64,000 nt of DNA, taken from contig NZ_KE386614.1 of assembly GCF_000428045.1 (NCBI RefSeq), positions 72,066 to 136,065 on the forward strand, read 5' to 3'. Under the pieces are notes generated by a model. That model saw only the letters and a list, made by a program, of their open reading frames with translations. It had not been told where the DNA came from and ran no database searches. Positions within the stretch are counted from its first letter, which is position 1. Every line of letters begins with the position of its first letter. A program made the position numbers and the translations under genes. Below, in pieces: positions 20,377 to 29,885 of this stretch. The DNA comes from Sedimenticola selenatireducens DSM 17993 (GTDB taxonomy: Bacteria; Pseudomonadota; Gammaproteobacteria; Chromatiales; Chromatiaceae).

Positions 20377-21831
20377 ATGCATAACAATACTATTTTGGAG
20401 TTGGCGCACGGCCTGCGGGGCGGTGAATTCACCAGCGTTGAGCTCACCCGGGCCTATCTGGACCGGATTGCCAGTCATAACCCGGCGCTGAACTGTCTTA
20501 TCAGTGTGTGCGAAGAGGGCGCCCTGCAGGAGGCGGAGCTGGCGGATCGACGGATTCGGGCGGGTGACGACGGACCGCTACTGGGCATTCCCATCGTGCA
20601 CAAGGACATCTTCTGCACCGACGGGGTGAAAACCAGCTGCGGCTCCCGGATGCTGGATAATTTTACCGCACCCTATGATGCCCATGTGGTCTCGCAGCTG
20701 AAGCAGGCGGGTGCGGTCATGCTGGGCAAGGCCAACATGGATGAGTTCGCCATGGGCTCATCCAATGAAAACAGCTTCTACGGTCCGGTCCACAACCCCT
20801 GGAAGGCGGGCAGCGTGCCGGGTGGCTCTTCCGGTGGTTCCGCTGCCGCGGTGGCGGCACGGCTCTGTGCGGCCGCCACCGGCACGGATACCGGCGGGTC
20901 GATCCGCCAGCCGGCCGCCTTCTGCGGTATTACCGGGCTGAAACCCACTTATGGCCGGGTGTCGCGCTACGGCATGATCGCCTTCGCCTCATCGCTGGAC
21001 CAGGGTGGGCCGATGGCGCGCAGCGCGGAGGACGCCGCCGCCCTGCTGCAGGCCATGGCCGGCTTCGACAGCCGTGATTCCACCAGTGCCGAACAGCCGG
21101 TGCCGGATTATCTGTCGGCCCTGAATGATGATCTGAAGGGGTTGCGTATCGGCGTGCCCAAAGAGTATCTCGGCGAGGGGCTGGACGCGGCGATTGCCGA
21201 GTCCATTCAACTGGCACTGGACGAGTACGTTCGCCTGGGGGCGGAGCTGGTGGAGATCAGCCTGCCCAATACCCATTTGGGCATTCCAACCTACTACGTG
21301 GTGGCACCGGCCGAGTGCTCCTCCAACCTGTCGCGCTTTGATGGTGTGCGTTACGGCTACCGCTGCAGCGATCCGAAAGATCTCGAGGATCTCTATAAAC
21401 GCTCCCGGGGAGAGGGATTCGGCGCCGAGGTGAAACGGCGCATCATGATCGGTACCTACGCACTTTCGGCCGGCTATTACGATGCCTATTACCTGAAGGC
21501 GCAGAAGATCCGTCACCTGATATCCGACGATTTCCGCGCCGCCTTTGAACAGGTGGACGTGATCATGGGTCCGACCGCGCCATCAACCGCCTTTGCTATC
21601 GGCGAGAAGGCGGATGATCCGGTCAACATGTATCTTTCGGATATCTACACCATTGCGGTGAATCTGGCCGGATTGCCCGGGATGTCAATTCCGGTGAGGC
21701 CGGTTAATGACATGCCGGTGGGTCTGCAGTTGATCGGTAACTATTTTCAGGAGGCGCGGCTGCTGAACGTGGCCCACCAGCTACAGCAGGTGACAAACTG
21801 GCACGGTGCGGCCCCGGCCGGTTTTGAGTAA
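20377..21831 (+). CDS. gatA: Asp-tRNA(Asn)/Glu-tRNA(Gln) amidotransferase subunit A
   Basis: GatA is the glutaminase of GatCAB and supplies ammonia for converting mischarged Asp-tRNA(Asn) or Glu-tRNA(Gln). The amidase catalytic triad Ser-cisSer-Lys is evident: the lysine in PIVHKDIF and the serines in [17 protein letters not shown], followed by [14 protein letters not shown]. At 484 residues it has the usual length. It lies 49 bases after gatC and just before gatB. Confidence 0.98.
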   Translation: MHNNTILELAHGLRGGEFTSVELTRAYLDRIASHNPALNCLISVCEEGALQEAELADRRIRAGDDGPLLGIPIVHKDIFCTDGVKTSCGSRMLDNFTAPYDAHVVSQLKQAGAVMLGKANMDEFAMGSSNENSFYGPVHNPWKAGSVPGGSSGGSAAAVAARLCAAATGTDTGGSIRQPAAFCGITGLKPTYGRVSRYGMIAFASSLDQGGPMARSAEDAAALLQAMAGFDSRDSTSAEQPVPDYLSALNDDLKGLRIGVPKEYLGEGLDAAIAESIQLALDEYVRLGAELVEISLPNTHLGIPTYYVVAPAECSSNLSRFDGVRYGYRCSDPKDLEDLYKRSRGEGFGAEVKRRIMIGTYALSAGYYDAYYLKAQKIRHLISDDFRAAFEQVDVIMGPTAPSTAFAIGEKADDPVNMYLSDIYTIAVNLAGLPGMSIPVRPVNDMPVGLQLIGNYFQEARLLNVAHQLQQVTNWHGAAPAGFE

Positions 21832-21856
21832 CAGAGACGGACTACAGAGACAGCAT

Positions 21857-23293
21857 ATGCAATGGGAAACCGTAATCGGGCTGGAGATTCATGCCCAGCT
21901 GGCGACCAGATCAAAAATCTTTTCCGGTGCCTCCACGGCGTTTGGCGCGGCGCCGAATAGCCAGGCTTGCAATATCGATCTCGGCATGCCGGGTGTGTTG
22001 CCGGTATTGAATCAGGAGGCGGTGCGCATGGCCGTCACCTTCGGCGTGGCGATCAATGCCGAGATTGCGCCGCGCTCGGTATTTGCGCGTAAAAACTACT
22101 TCTATCCGGACCTGCCCAAGGGTTACCAGATCAGCCAGTTCGAGCTGCCGATCGTGGGCAAGGGGGTCGTTGAGATTGAGCTGGATGATGGCACGCTAAA
22201 GCCGGTGGGTGTGACCCGGGCCCATCTGGAGGAAGATGCCGGTAAATCGCTGCACGAGGATTTTCACGGCATGACCGGTGTGGACCTGAACCGGGCCGGC
22301 ACGCCGCTGCTGGAAATTGTCTCGGAACCGGATATGCGTTCCGCCCGGGAGGCGGTGGCCTATGCCAAAAAGATTCACCAGATCGTCCAGTATCTGGGGA
22401 TCTGCGACGGCAATATGCAGGAGGGTTCGTTCCGCTGTGACGCCAATGTCTCGGTCAGGCCCCAGGGCGGGCCGCTGGGCACCCGTGCGGAGCTGAAGAA
22501 CCTGAACTCCTTCCGCTTCCTGGAGCGCGCCATCAATATCGAGGTGGAGCGCCAGATCGACCTGATTGAGGCCGGTGGCACGGTGGTACAGGAGACCCGG
22601 TTATACGATGCCGACCGGGATGAGACCCGCTCCATGCGCTCCAAGGAGGAGGCCAATGACTACCGATATTTCCCGGACCCGGATCTGTTGCCGGTGGAGC
22701 TGGATGGGGGCCTGATCGAGTCGGTCAGGGCGGCCATGCCGGAACTGCCCGACGCCAGGCGGCACCGGTTTGAGCGGGACTACGCATTGAGCCCGTACGA
22801 CGCCTCGGTGCTCACGGCCAGCAAGGGGCTGGCGGACTATTTTGAGCAGGCGACCAAAGTCGCGGGGGATGCCAAGCTGGCGGCCAACTGGGTCATGGGG
22901 GAGCTCTCCGGGGCCCTGAACAAGGCCGGCATGTCACTTGATGCGAGCCCGGTAAGCGCCCAGGCCCTGGGTGGCATGCTGCTGCGCATTGTCGACAATA
23001 CCATCTCCGGCAAGATCGCCAAGCAGGTGTTCGAGGCCATGTGGGCCGGTGAAGGAAGTGCCGACCAGATCATCGATGCGCGGGGATTGAAACAGATCAC
23101 CGATAGCGGGGCGATTGAGGCGGTTGTGGATGAGGTCCTGGAGGCCAACCCGGAACAGGTCAGCAATTACCGCAAGGCAGATGAGAAGAAGCGACCGAAA
23201 ATGCTCGGCTTCTTTGTCGGCCAGGTGATGAAGCAGTCCAAAGGCAAGGCCAACCCGCAACAGGTCAACGAACTGCTGCTGAAAAAGCTCTGA
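21857..23293 (+). CDS. gatB: Asp-tRNA(Asn)/Glu-tRNA(Gln) amidotransferase subunit B
   Basis: GatB activates the mischarged aminoacyl-tRNA and transamidates it. The start is ATG 21857, giving [24 protein letters not shown], the conserved N-terminus; a longer frame from 21806 only adds a non-conserved leader. The 478-residue protein contains [19 protein letters not shown] and the C-terminal YqeY-like tail ending in [12 protein letters not shown]. Whether Asn or Gln formation is the physiological role depends on AsnRS/GlnRS genes elsewhere. Confidence 0.98.
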   Translation: MQWETVIGLEIHAQLATRSKIFSGASTAFGAAPNSQACNIDLGMPGVLPVLNQEAVRMAVTFGVAINAEIAPRSVFARKNYFYPDLPKGYQISQFELPIVGKGVVEIELDDGTLKPVGVTRAHLEEDAGKSLHEDFHGMTGVDLNRAGTPLLEIVSEPDMRSAREAVAYAKKIHQIVQYLGICDGNMQEGSFRCDANVSVRPQGGPLGTRAELKNLNSFRFLERAINIEVERQIDLIEAGGTVVQETRLYDADRDETRSMRSKEEANDYRYFPDPDLLPVELDGGLIESVRAAMPELPDARRHRFERDYALSPYDASVLTASKGLADYFEQATKVAGDAKLAANWVMGELSGALNKAGMSLDASPVSAQALGGMLLRIVDNTISGKIAKQVFEAMWAGEGSADQIIDARGLKQITDSGAIEAVVDEVLEANPEQVSNYRKADEKKRPKMLGFFVGQVMKQSKGKANPQQVNELLLKKL

Positions 23294-23329
23294 ATGCAGT
23301 CAGTCAAGTCACGGATTCTGCTCGTCGGA

Positions 23330-23466
23330 ACAACCGCGAAGAGCGCAAAGAACACGAAGCAAAACAACGGTATGTGTTCTCCGATCCTTTACCCGCCGGG
23401 TGGAGCGGAAATCTTGCCTAGCCACAGTGTCTCCTGGTGCGCTTTGCGTTCTTTGCGGTGAAATCA
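23330..23466. repeat. Pair of GCGCAAAGAACGC-type dispersed repeats, inverted
   Basis: Downstream of gatB, accgcgaagagcgcaaagaa (about 23331-23350) and, inverted, gcgctttgcgttctttgcgg (about 23439-23458) flank about 90 bases. The same motif recurs at 55552-55579 and in weaker form near 5934. These look like a dispersed repeat of unknown function. Confidence 0.5.
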
Positions 23467-23518
23467 ATATGTAGCCTGGAGGGAGTCCCGTCCTGCCGAC
23501 CGCTGCGCCGGGGCTGAA

Positions 23519-24139
23519 TCAGCGCGTTTTCAGGCTGTGCTCGAAGATCGCCTCAATCAGGTCATCGCGACTGGCGCTCTCTTTTACCAGTGCGGTGGCC
23601 AGGTTGGCCAGTTTCAGGCTTTTGGATCGTGCGAAACACCTGATCGCGTCAAAAGCGTTCTGTTCATCAGCGGCAAATCGCTGCATGTAGATGCCTACTG
23701 CAACACTGATTTCACGGTTGCGACTGATGGCACCCAGTAGTTCCGACTCTTTTTTTTGTAGCTGCTGCAACTCGGCTGAACGTTTGAGCGCCGTCTCAAT
23801 CGCCGGAATCAACTGCTGGATGTTGACGGGTTTGACCAGGTAGCCGAGCGCGCCCTCCCGGGTGGCCACTTCCACCACATCATGATCGGAATAGGCGCTG
23901 AGAAACAGGGTGCTGATGTTTCCACGTTGCTTTAATTCGCGCGCTGCTTCAATGCCGGTCATGCCGGGCATACGGATATCCAGGAGGGCAAGATCGGGCT
24001 GTTCGAGCAGGCCAAGTTGAACGGCGGTTTTGCCATCCTGGGCGGAGACCACCTGGTACCCGGCATCGCTCAGGCCGCTTGTAATGCTGGTGAGTGTGAA
24101 GATGTCGTCATCAGCAACCAGGATTGTATCTTGCTTCAT
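23519..24139 (-). CDS. Response regulator with ANTAR output domain
   Basis: The 206-residue protein (start ATG 24137-24139) has an N-terminal receiver domain with the acidic pair in ILVADDDIF, the phospho-acceptor aspartate in LALLDIRMPG, and the conserved lysine in YLVKPVN. A short coiled coil (about residues 115-140) leads to a C-terminal ANTAR domain (ISVAVGIYMQRFAADEQNAF), which binds two-hexaloop RNA antiterminators. The protein is therefore predicted to control a terminated transcript, as AmiR and NasR/NasT do. No histidine kinase is adjacent. It runs convergently toward gatB across 225 bases. Confidence 0.9.
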   Translation of the reverse strand: MKQDTILVADDDIFTLTSITSGLSDAGYQVVSAQDGKTAVQLGLLEQPDLALLDIRMPGMTGIEAARELKQRGNISTLFLSAYSDHDVVEVATREGALGYLVKPVNIQQLIPAIETALKRSAELQQLQKKESELLGAISRNREISVAVGIYMQRFAADEQNAFDAIRCFARSKSLKLANLATALVKESASRDDLIEAIFEHSLKTR

Positions 24140-24303
24140 GGTGATTCCTGAATAATCTGTACGCAAAATTCCTACATCCCTACAGGATGCAAGGGCATGG
24201 TATCAGAAAGATAACAGCCGGCTGTCTGTTGTGATACAGGATTATAAAGCATCAAGCGCGGATGCCCAAACCTTGTCCTTTGGGACGGTGACCCTCGACC
24301 GGA

Positions 24304-24915
24304 CTAGTCCGGTAACGTGGCCATGGCTACCGTATAGGTATTTCCCTGTTTGAGTTTTTTGTAATTACCGAACACTTCAAGGAAGGCTTTCTGGATGAAT
24401 TTTCGCAATCCGCTGATTGTTACCACATAGAAACGGGCGCCGGGGTTCATTCGTACCAGGGCATCGTAAAAGTAGAGGTAATAGAGTTCCTTGCCGGTCT
24501 TGGCCGGTAGATTGGAGACAATCAGGTCAAAACGGCGATCCCCTATCTGGGCGAAGCCGTTACTGAGAAAGATCTCCGTATTGGTAATGCCGTTGATTGC
24601 GGCATTTTTCCGGCTGTAATCAATGGCGACAAAGTCCTTATCCACCAGTACGCTGGTTCCCTGCGGCGCCAGCCGGGCCAGGGTCAGGCCGAGCGGTCCG
24701 TAGCCACAACCCAGATCCAGAGTGTCGTCCGTCTCCCGCACCTCCAGGTAATCGAGCAGCAGCCGGCTTCCCTCGTCGATCCCCTTCGGGGAGAAGAGTC
24801 CCCAGGTGGTGTGGTAAGTGAGCGTCTCTCCACGCAGGGTCTCCTGGAACACAATATCCCTGCGCAGGTTGTCCAGGTAAGTGGCGGTGTTGTCGGGTAT
24901 TTTTATGCTGCTCAT
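24304..24915 (-). CDS. Class I SAM-dependent methyltransferase (RsmC/MTS-like)
   Basis: A 203-residue protein with the SAM-binding motif LDLGCGYGPLGLTLA and a catalytic-loop motif SNLPAK, a variant of the NPPF/NPPY loop of N-methyltransferases such as RsmC. The N-terminal WGLFSPKGIDEGSRLLL is typical of the 'small methyltransferase' family that modifies guanine in rRNA. It lacks the N-terminal pseudo-domain of full RsmC. It lies six bases after moeB on the same strand. Substrate is inferred, not shown. Confidence 0.82.
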   Translation of the reverse strand: MSSIKIPDNTATYLDNLRRDIVFQETLRGETLTYHTTWGLFSPKGIDEGSRLLLDYLEVRETDDTLDLGCGYGPLGLTLARLAPQGTSVLVDKDFVAIDYSRKNAAINGITNTEIFLSNGFAQIGDRRFDLIVSNLPAKTGKELYYLYFYDALVRMNPGARFYVVTISGLRKFIQKAFLEVFGNYKKLKQGNTYTVAMATLPD

Positions 24916-24921
24916 CGATAG

Positions 24922-25668
24922 CTACTGCTGGTTGCCGCAGGTCTTGCAGGCGGGGTCTTTCTTCAGGATCAGGCTGCGCCATTGCATCTCCAGGGCATCC
25001 AGGACCAGCAATCGGCCGATCAGCGGACTGCCCGACCCGGTAAGCACCTTGATCGCCTCCAGCGCCTGGACGCTGCCGATAATGCCCACCAGTGGTGACA
25101 GGACACCATTGGCGGAGCAGGTCTCATCCAGTTCGGCGGCGCTGCCGTAGAGGCAGCGGTAGCAGGGCTCGTCGGCCCGGCCGGTGAATACCGAGACCTG
25201 GCCCTCCATGCGAATGGCGGCGCCCGAGACCAGGGGGATCTGATGTTTGACGCAGGCCTCGTTGATCGCGAAGCGGGTGGTGAAGTTGTCGGTGCCGTCG
25301 ACCACCAGGTCGGCGCGCCGGATCTCCCGTTCCAGCTCCTCGCCCTCAAGCCGGCTGGAAACCGTCTCGATCCGGCACTCGGGGTTGAGCGAGCGCAGGG
25401 TCTGGCGGGCGGAATCGACCTTCAGCTGTCCAATGCTGCCGGTGGTGTGGATGATCTGGCGTTGCAGGTTGGTCAGGTCGACGCGGTCGAAATCCACCAG
25501 CACCAGTTCGCCGATACCCGCCGCGGCGAGGTACATGGCGGCGGGCGATCCAAGTCCGCCCAGGCCGAAAATCACCACCCGGGATTGCAGCAGTTTATCC
25601 TGTCCCTCGATGCCGATGCTGGGCAGCATGATCTGGCGGCTGTAGCGGAGGAGTTGGTCGTCATTCAT
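24922..25668 (-). CDS. moeB: MoeB/ThiF-family adenylyltransferase
   Basis: An E1-like enzyme that adenylates the C-terminal glycine of a sulfur-carrier protein (MoaD for molybdopterin, or ThiS). The 248-residue protein has the nucleotide loop IFGLGGLGSPAAMYLAAAGIG, the GTDNFTTRFAINEACV region, and zinc-binding cysteine pairs CYRCLYG and the C-terminal CKTCG. The position in hemA-prfA-prmC-moeB is conserved in gammaproteobacteria. The two molybdoenzymes in this window need molybdopterin, which fits MoeB, but ThiF or HesA function cannot be excluded. Confidence 0.88.
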   Translation of the reverse strand: MNDDQLLRYSRQIMLPSIGIEGQDKLLQSRVVIFGLGGLGSPAAMYLAAAGIGELVLVDFDRVDLTNLQRQIIHTTGSIGQLKVDSARQTLRSLNPECRIETVSSRLEGEELEREIRRADLVVDGTDNFTTRFAINEACVKHQIPLVSGAAIRMEGQVSVFTGRADEPCYRCLYGSAAELDETCSANGVLSPLVGIIGSVQALEAIKVLTGSGSPLIGRLLVLDALEMQWRSLILKKDPACKTCGNQQ

Positions 25669-25761
25669 AAGTCGGAGGTCGAGTCATCTCAGTTCGGCAT
25701 GGGCGGGTAGGCAACTCCCGCCCCCGGCCCCCGATGGGTTGAAATCCGCTGTAGGGTCCTG

Positions 25762-26172
25762 CTACAGATACTTGCGCCAGTGTTCGGGCCGGGGGTCCGA
25801 ACAGCCATGGTTTCGATGTTCGTAGCGGTTGATGAAAATCTTGCGCGTGCTGTTGTGATCCTCATCACTGCAGCCGTTGTTGACGCGCTGGATTTCCTCT
25901 GTGTAGTAGTAGAGGGCACGCGAGATCTTGTAGATCAGTTTGCTGCTGAGATGAAAGCCGCAATCGACCAGGGCGGTTTCAATGTGCTCCAGGGAGATCT
26001 TCAGGACGTGGTAGCGCACCTTGAGCAGCAGCCGGGTCTCTGCCTGGACCTCGATTACGCCATCAATGCCTTCCAATAGTCTGGCGGCCGAGTGGGCCTG
26101 CTCAGGATCGGGGTGCAGTTCCGTGAAGACGATTTCCCGGAACTTGATGACGTCGCTATCGTCGCTTTCCAT
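25762..26172 (-). CDS. Conserved-type hypothetical protein with HMA-like N-terminal region
   Basis: Not recognised with confidence. From ATG 26170-26172 the product has 136 residues. Residues about 10-80 (REIVFTELHPDPEQAHSAAR, then GIDGVIEVQAETRLLLKVRY) have the beta-alpha-beta rhythm of an HMA-type domain, with no CxxC metal motif. The C-terminal third is rich in Asn, His, Cys and charged residues and ends in PRPEHWRKYL. It stands between moeB and prmC with small gaps on the same strand. Codon use looks coding and the frame is long for both strands, but an upstream leader (to 26220) is possible. Confidence 0.6.
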   Translation of the reverse strand: MESDDSDVIKFREIVFTELHPDPEQAHSAARLLEGIDGVIEVQAETRLLLKVRYHVLKISLEHIETALVDCGFHLSSKLIYKISRALYYYTEEIQRVNNGCSDEDHNSTRKIFINRYEHRNHGCSDPRPEHWRKYL

Positions 26173-26234
26173 AGGGATGATCGTAAACACTACGCAGAAA
26201 TTATCAAGCGTTACGCGCACATTTTGCGGTGAAA

Positions 26235-27119
26235 TTAAGGGCTCTGATTCCCCTTGGATTCGGCCCCGATGGCGGGTGGCCGCTTACCCCGGGTTAGCCG
26301 GTCATGTGCGGCCAGGTCCTGGTGGGTGGAGGTCTCCAGATAGCCGGCCTGATCGAACAGCCGGCGCACGGCGCTGCCCTGGTCAAGGCCGTGTTCGATC
26401 AGCAACCATCCGTCGGCGGCGAGGTGATCCGGGGCACCGCCGATCAGGCGGCGGATGTCGTCAAGGCCGTCCGCGCCCGAACTCAGCGCGGTGGCCGGCT
26501 CCCAGGGCAGCCCGTCGCGCAGCAGGTGCGGATCCCCCTCGGCCACGTAGGGGGGGTTGCTGAGGATCAGGTCGAAGCGCTCCCCGGGGTGCAGGGCGGA
26601 GCACCAGTTCCCCTGGCGTGTTTCGATCCGCCTCAGCCCGAGTCGCCGGAAGTTGTCCGCGGCTACCGCCAGGGCGGCGGCCGAGATATCGGTGGCCAGC
26701 AACCGGGCCCGCGGCCGTTCGCTGGCGATGGCGGCGGCGATGGCGCCGCTGCCGGTACCCAGATCCGCCACCCGCGCGTCGCCCCCCGGGTCCAGCAGGG
26801 CCAGTGCCTGCTCCACCAGCAGTTCGGTTTCCGGGCGCGGGATCAGCGTGTCCGGCGTGACCCGCAGGGAGAGCGACCAGAACTCCCGCTGGCCCGTCAG
26901 GTAGGCCACCGGTTCGCCCTGTTGACGACGTTCCAGGAGGGTCAGAAAGGCAATCCGCTGCGCGGCGTTCAGGGGCTGCTCCGGCCAGGCGTAGAGATGA
27001 CTGCGGGGGGTTTGCAGGACATGGGCCAGCAACACCTGCGCCTCCAGTTGAGGCAGGTGGTGGGTCCGGGCAGCAAGCTGCAGTGCCTCGGCGATGGAGA
27101 GCGGTTGATCCGGTGTCAT
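26235..27119 (-). CDS. prmC: Peptide chain release factor N5-glutamine methyltransferase
   Basis: PrmC methylates the glutamine of the GGQ motif in RF1 and RF2. From ATG 27117-27119 (MTPDQPLSIAEAL) the product has 294 residues, with the SAM motif VADLGTGSGAIAAAIASERP and the catalytic NPPY in LILSNPPYVAEGDPHL. A longer frame reaching 27434 only reads out-of-frame through prfA. The gene follows prfA by five bases; RF1 is its substrate. Confidence 0.96.
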   Translation of the reverse strand: MTPDQPLSIAEALQLAARTHHLPQLEAQVLLAHVLQTPRSHLYAWPEQPLNAAQRIAFLTLLERRQQGEPVAYLTGQREFWSLSLRVTPDTLIPRPETELLVEQALALLDPGGDARVADLGTGSGAIAAAIASERPRARLLATDISAAALAVAADNFRRLGLRRIETRQGNWCSALHPGERFDLILSNPPYVAEGDPHLLRDGLPWEPATALSSGADGLDDIRRLIGGAPDHLAADGWLLIEHGLDQGSAVRRLFDQAGYLETSTHQDLAAHDRLTRGKRPPAIGAESKGNQSP

Positions 27120-27124
27120 CGGGC

Positions 27125-28201
27125 TCAGTGGGCCAGGGAGGTGAGCTGCTCGGCCTGATGTTCCTGGATCAGCGGATCGATCACCTGGTCGAGTGCCCCG
27201 GTCATGATCTCGTCCAGCTTGTACAGGGTCAGGTTGATGCGGTGATCGGTGAGCCGGTTCTGCGGAAAGTTGTAGGTCCGGATCCGCTCCGAGCGGTCGC
27301 CGCTGCCGACCTGCAGTTTGCGCGATTCTGCCTGTTCGCTGGCCTGTTTCTGCTGGATGCCGGCGAGCAACCTGGCCTGCAGCAGGGAGAGGGCGCGGGC
27401 CTTGTTCTTGTGCTGGGAGCGTTCGTCCTGGCACTCCACCACGATACCCGTCGGCAGGTGGGTGATGCGCACCGCCGAGTCGGTCTTGTTGACGTGCTGG
27501 CCGCCGGCCCCGGAGGCACGGAAGGTGTCGATGCGCAGGTCGTTGCCGCTGACCTCCACGTTGTCGATCTCGGCCGCCTCCGGGAGGATGGCCACGGTGC
27601 AGGCCGAGGTGTGCACCCGGCCCTGGGACTCGGTCTCCGGGACCCGTTGCACCCGGTGGGTACCGGATTCGAATTTCAGCCGCGAGTAGACATTGCGCCC
27701 GGATACCCGGCTCACCACCTCCTTGTAGCCGCCCTGCTCGCCCGGCGTCTGGCTGATGGTCTCGGTCTGCCAGCCCATCTGCTCGGCGTAGCGCAGGTAC
27801 ATGCGCAGCAGGTCGCCGGCGAACAGGGCCGCCTCGGCGCCGCCCGTGCCGGCACGCACCTCCAGAAAGATGTTCCGGTCATCGTTCGGGTCAGGGGGGA
27901 TCAGCAGCAGCTGAAGCTGCGGCTCCAGCTGTTGCAGTCTCTGCTCTCCCTCAGCCAGTTCCTCTTTCGCCAGATCGGCCATTTCCGGATCGCTCAACAT
28001 CTCCCGGGCACTGGCAATTTCGCTTTCCAGGTCACGATAGCGGCCAAAACACTCCACTACCGGTTCCAGCAGGGCGTACTCCTGACCCAGTTCCCGGTAG
28101 CGGTTCTGATTGTTCTGGACTTCTGGTTCTGCGAGGAGGGCGGTGATCTCTTCAAAGCGTTCGGCAATCTGGTCCAGCTTGCTGCGTATGGATGCGTTCA
28201 T
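27125..28201 (-). CDS. prfA: Peptide chain release factor 1
   Basis: RF1 terminates translation at UAA and UAG. From ATG 28199-28201 ([20 protein letters not shown]) the product has 358 residues. The peptidyl-hydrolase motif GGQ is in [17 protein letters not shown] and the codon-recognition loop region is in the preceding domain. An in-frame upstream extension to 28210 enters a hairpin repeat and is not conserved. prmC follows by five bases. Confidence 0.97.
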   Translation of the reverse strand: MNASIRSKLDQIAERFEEITALLAEPEVQNNQNRYRELGQEYALLEPVVECFGRYRDLESEIASAREMLSDPEMADLAKEELAEGEQRLQQLEPQLQLLLIPPDPNDDRNIFLEVRAGTGGAEAALFAGDLLRMYLRYAEQMGWQTETISQTPGEQGGYKEVVSRVSGRNVYSRLKFESGTHRVQRVPETESQGRVHTSACTVAILPEAAEIDNVEVSGNDLRIDTFRASGAGGQHVNKTDSAVRITHLPTGIVVECQDERSQHKNKARALSLLQARLLAGIQQKQASEQAESRKLQVGSGDRSERIRTYNFPQNRLTDHRINLTLYKLDEIMTGALDQVIDPLIQEHQAEQLTSLAH

Positions 28202-28346
28202 GCAGCACATCCCTGTGCTGCACCCTTCGGGCAGCTTCGCTGTGCAAAACGGCTATCCTGCCGTTTTGTCATGCGGCATACACATCCCTGTGCCGCACCC
28301 TCACGGGCGGCCTTCGGCCGTGAAAATTGTCTCTCCTGCCAATTTT
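28202..28346. repeat. Array of short hairpins with constant loops between hemA and prfA
   Basis: Six adjacent palindromes fill this gap: GCAGCACATCCCTGTGCTGC; a stem around GGGCAGCTTCGCTGT; AAACGGCTATCCTGCCGTTT; GGCATACACATCCCTGTGCC; ACGGGCGGCCTTCGGCCGTG; AAATTGTCTCTCCTGCCAATTT. They form two copies of a three-hairpin unit in which loops are kept (ATCCCTG, CTTCG, TATCCTGC/TCTCCTGC) but stems differ. The array starts at the prfA start codon and ends at the hemA stop. Confidence 0.7.
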
Positions 28347-29612
28347 TCATTGAGTGCTTTTATCACTGATCTGGAACAGGGTGTTGGCCGCCTCCAGGAT
28401 CTCCGACTGGCCCTCGAAGCCGGCCTGTCTGATCTGGGTACTGGGGGTGTGCAGCAGCTTGTTGGTCAGGGTGTGGGCCAGGAAGCGGAGGCTCTCCTCG
28501 GGCGACTTGCCGGATTGCATCTGTTTCAGTGCCCGTTCTAGCACCTCGTCGCGCATCCGCTCCGCCTGGCGCCGGTAGTCCTGGATCATCCCCACCGCAT
28601 CCAGGGAGCGCAGCCAGCCCATGAACTCATCGACATGCAGGTCGACGATCTCCACCGCCTGTTCGGCCGCCTCCTGGCGTGAGCGCAGGTTCTCCTGAAT
28701 CACCTCCTGCAGATCATCCACCGTATACAGGTAGATATCGTTCAGTTCGCTCACCTCGCTTTCGATATCCCGCGGGACGGCGATGTCCACCATGAAGATC
28801 GGTTGGTGTTTGCGCTTTTTCAGGGCGCTCTCCACCGTGCCCTTGCCGACCACTGGCAGCGGGCTGGCGGTGGAGGAGATGACGATGTCGGCCTCCGCCA
28901 GGTGGTTGGGGATCTCGGTGAGGCCGATGGCGAAACCATCGAACTGTCCCGCCAGTTGGTGGGCCTTCTCCAGTGTCCGGTTGGCAACGATAATCCGCCC
29001 GATGCCGTGCTGATGCAGGTGCCGGGCCGCCAGCTCGATGGTCTCTCCGGCACCGATCAGCAGGGCGGTCTGCTGGGACAGGTCACTGAAGATCTGGCGG
29101 GCCAGGCTGACGGCGGCGAAGGCCACCGACACCGGGCTGTGGCCGATGGCGGTGTCGGTGCGCACCTGCTTGGCCACCGAGAAGGTGTGCTGGAACAGGC
29201 GACCGAGAAACTTGCCGGTGGCGGAGGCGTCATTGGCGGTCTGGAAGGCCTGTTTGACCTGTCCCAGGATCTGCGGTTCGCCGAGTACCATGGAGTCCAG
29301 TCCGCTGGCCACCTTGAGCAGGTGACGAACGCACTCCTGGTCCTGATAGCTGTACAGAAAAGGCGAGATGGTCTCCTGCTCCAGGCCGTGAAACTCGCCC
29401 AGCCAGGCGCAGATCTCCTCCCTCCCGGAGCGGGTATGGGCGCAGTAGAGCTCGGTCCGGTTGCAGGTGGAGAGGATCACCGCTTCGTCGATGCCGGGCC
29501 TTTCCGACAGGCTGCGCAGCGCCGCCACGATGATATCCGGGCCGAAGGTGAGGCGTTCGCGGATATCAATGGGTGCGGTCTTGTGATTGAGGCCGAGCGT
29601 AATCAGTGCCAT
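28347..29612 (-). CDS. hemA: Glutamyl-tRNA reductase
   Basis: HemA reduces Glu-tRNA to glutamate-1-semialdehyde, the first committed step of tetrapyrrole synthesis, needed here for many cytochromes. The 421-residue protein has the catalytic cysteine in LSTCNRTELYC, the tRNA-binding N-terminal domain starting LGLNHKTAPIDIRERL, the NADPH-binding GAGETIELAARHL, and a C-terminal helical dimerisation domain. It is the first gene of hemA-prfA-prmC. Confidence 0.97.
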   Translation of the reverse strand: MALITLGLNHKTAPIDIRERLTFGPDIIVAALRSLSERPGIDEAVILSTCNRTELYCAHTRSGREEICAWLGEFHGLEQETISPFLYSYQDQECVRHLLKVASGLDSMVLGEPQILGQVKQAFQTANDASATGKFLGRLFQHTFSVAKQVRTDTAIGHSPVSVAFAAVSLARQIFSDLSQQTALLIGAGETIELAARHLHQHGIGRIIVANRTLEKAHQLAGQFDGFAIGLTEIPNHLAEADIVISSTASPLPVVGKGTVESALKKRKHQPIFMVDIAVPRDIESEVSELNDIYLYTVDDLQEVIQENLRSRQEAAEQAVEIVDLHVDEFMGWLRSLDAVGMIQDYRRQAERMRDEVLERALKQMQSGKSPEESLRFLAHTLTNKLLHTPSTQIRQAGFEGQSEILEAANTLFQISDKSTQ

Positions 29613-29885
29613 ATGAACTTGTCGTGTATCAGAGCAGTCTCAGTAGTCTCGCCGGCAGGCCAACGCGTCCGGACGGGAGCGATCCGGACGCCGCCGCAAT
29701 CAGGCCGTACACGATGCAAGTCGTCTTTACCGGACCCGGAAAGTTGAAATTTTGTATTATCAAAAGGTTAAATACAAGTCGCAGGGTGCTTTCAGGAGTT
29801 AAATGTCGTCCATTGGCTGTAAACTCGGTTATCATCTATTCTCACTAACAGGCCCCGGGCCGGGCGTACTTCAGGTGTAATATTC
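29613..29885. other. Divergent promoter region between hemA and the TPR lipoprotein gene
   Basis: 273 bases, AT-rich in the middle (about 29745-29785). TTGAAA (29744-29749) with a weak TTAAAT 18 bases further on could serve the plus strand; on the minus strand GATAAT-like sequence occurs at about 29755-29760. Neither is convincing. No gene seen. Confidence 0.4.

Noticed and set aside
24304-24915. Naming the methyltransferase rsmC
   Set aside because: It lacks the N-terminal pseudo-domain of RsmC and has SNLPAK instead of the usual NPPF, so only the fold family is claimed.
26235-27434. Extended prmC frame to 27434
   Set aside because: The first ~105 codons read through prfA in another frame; the conserved PrmC N-terminus starts at 27119.
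28202-28346. CRISPR array or intrinsic terminator
   Set aside because: The units are palindromic hairpins with changing stems and no spacer/repeat alternation, and no U-tract follows any of them.
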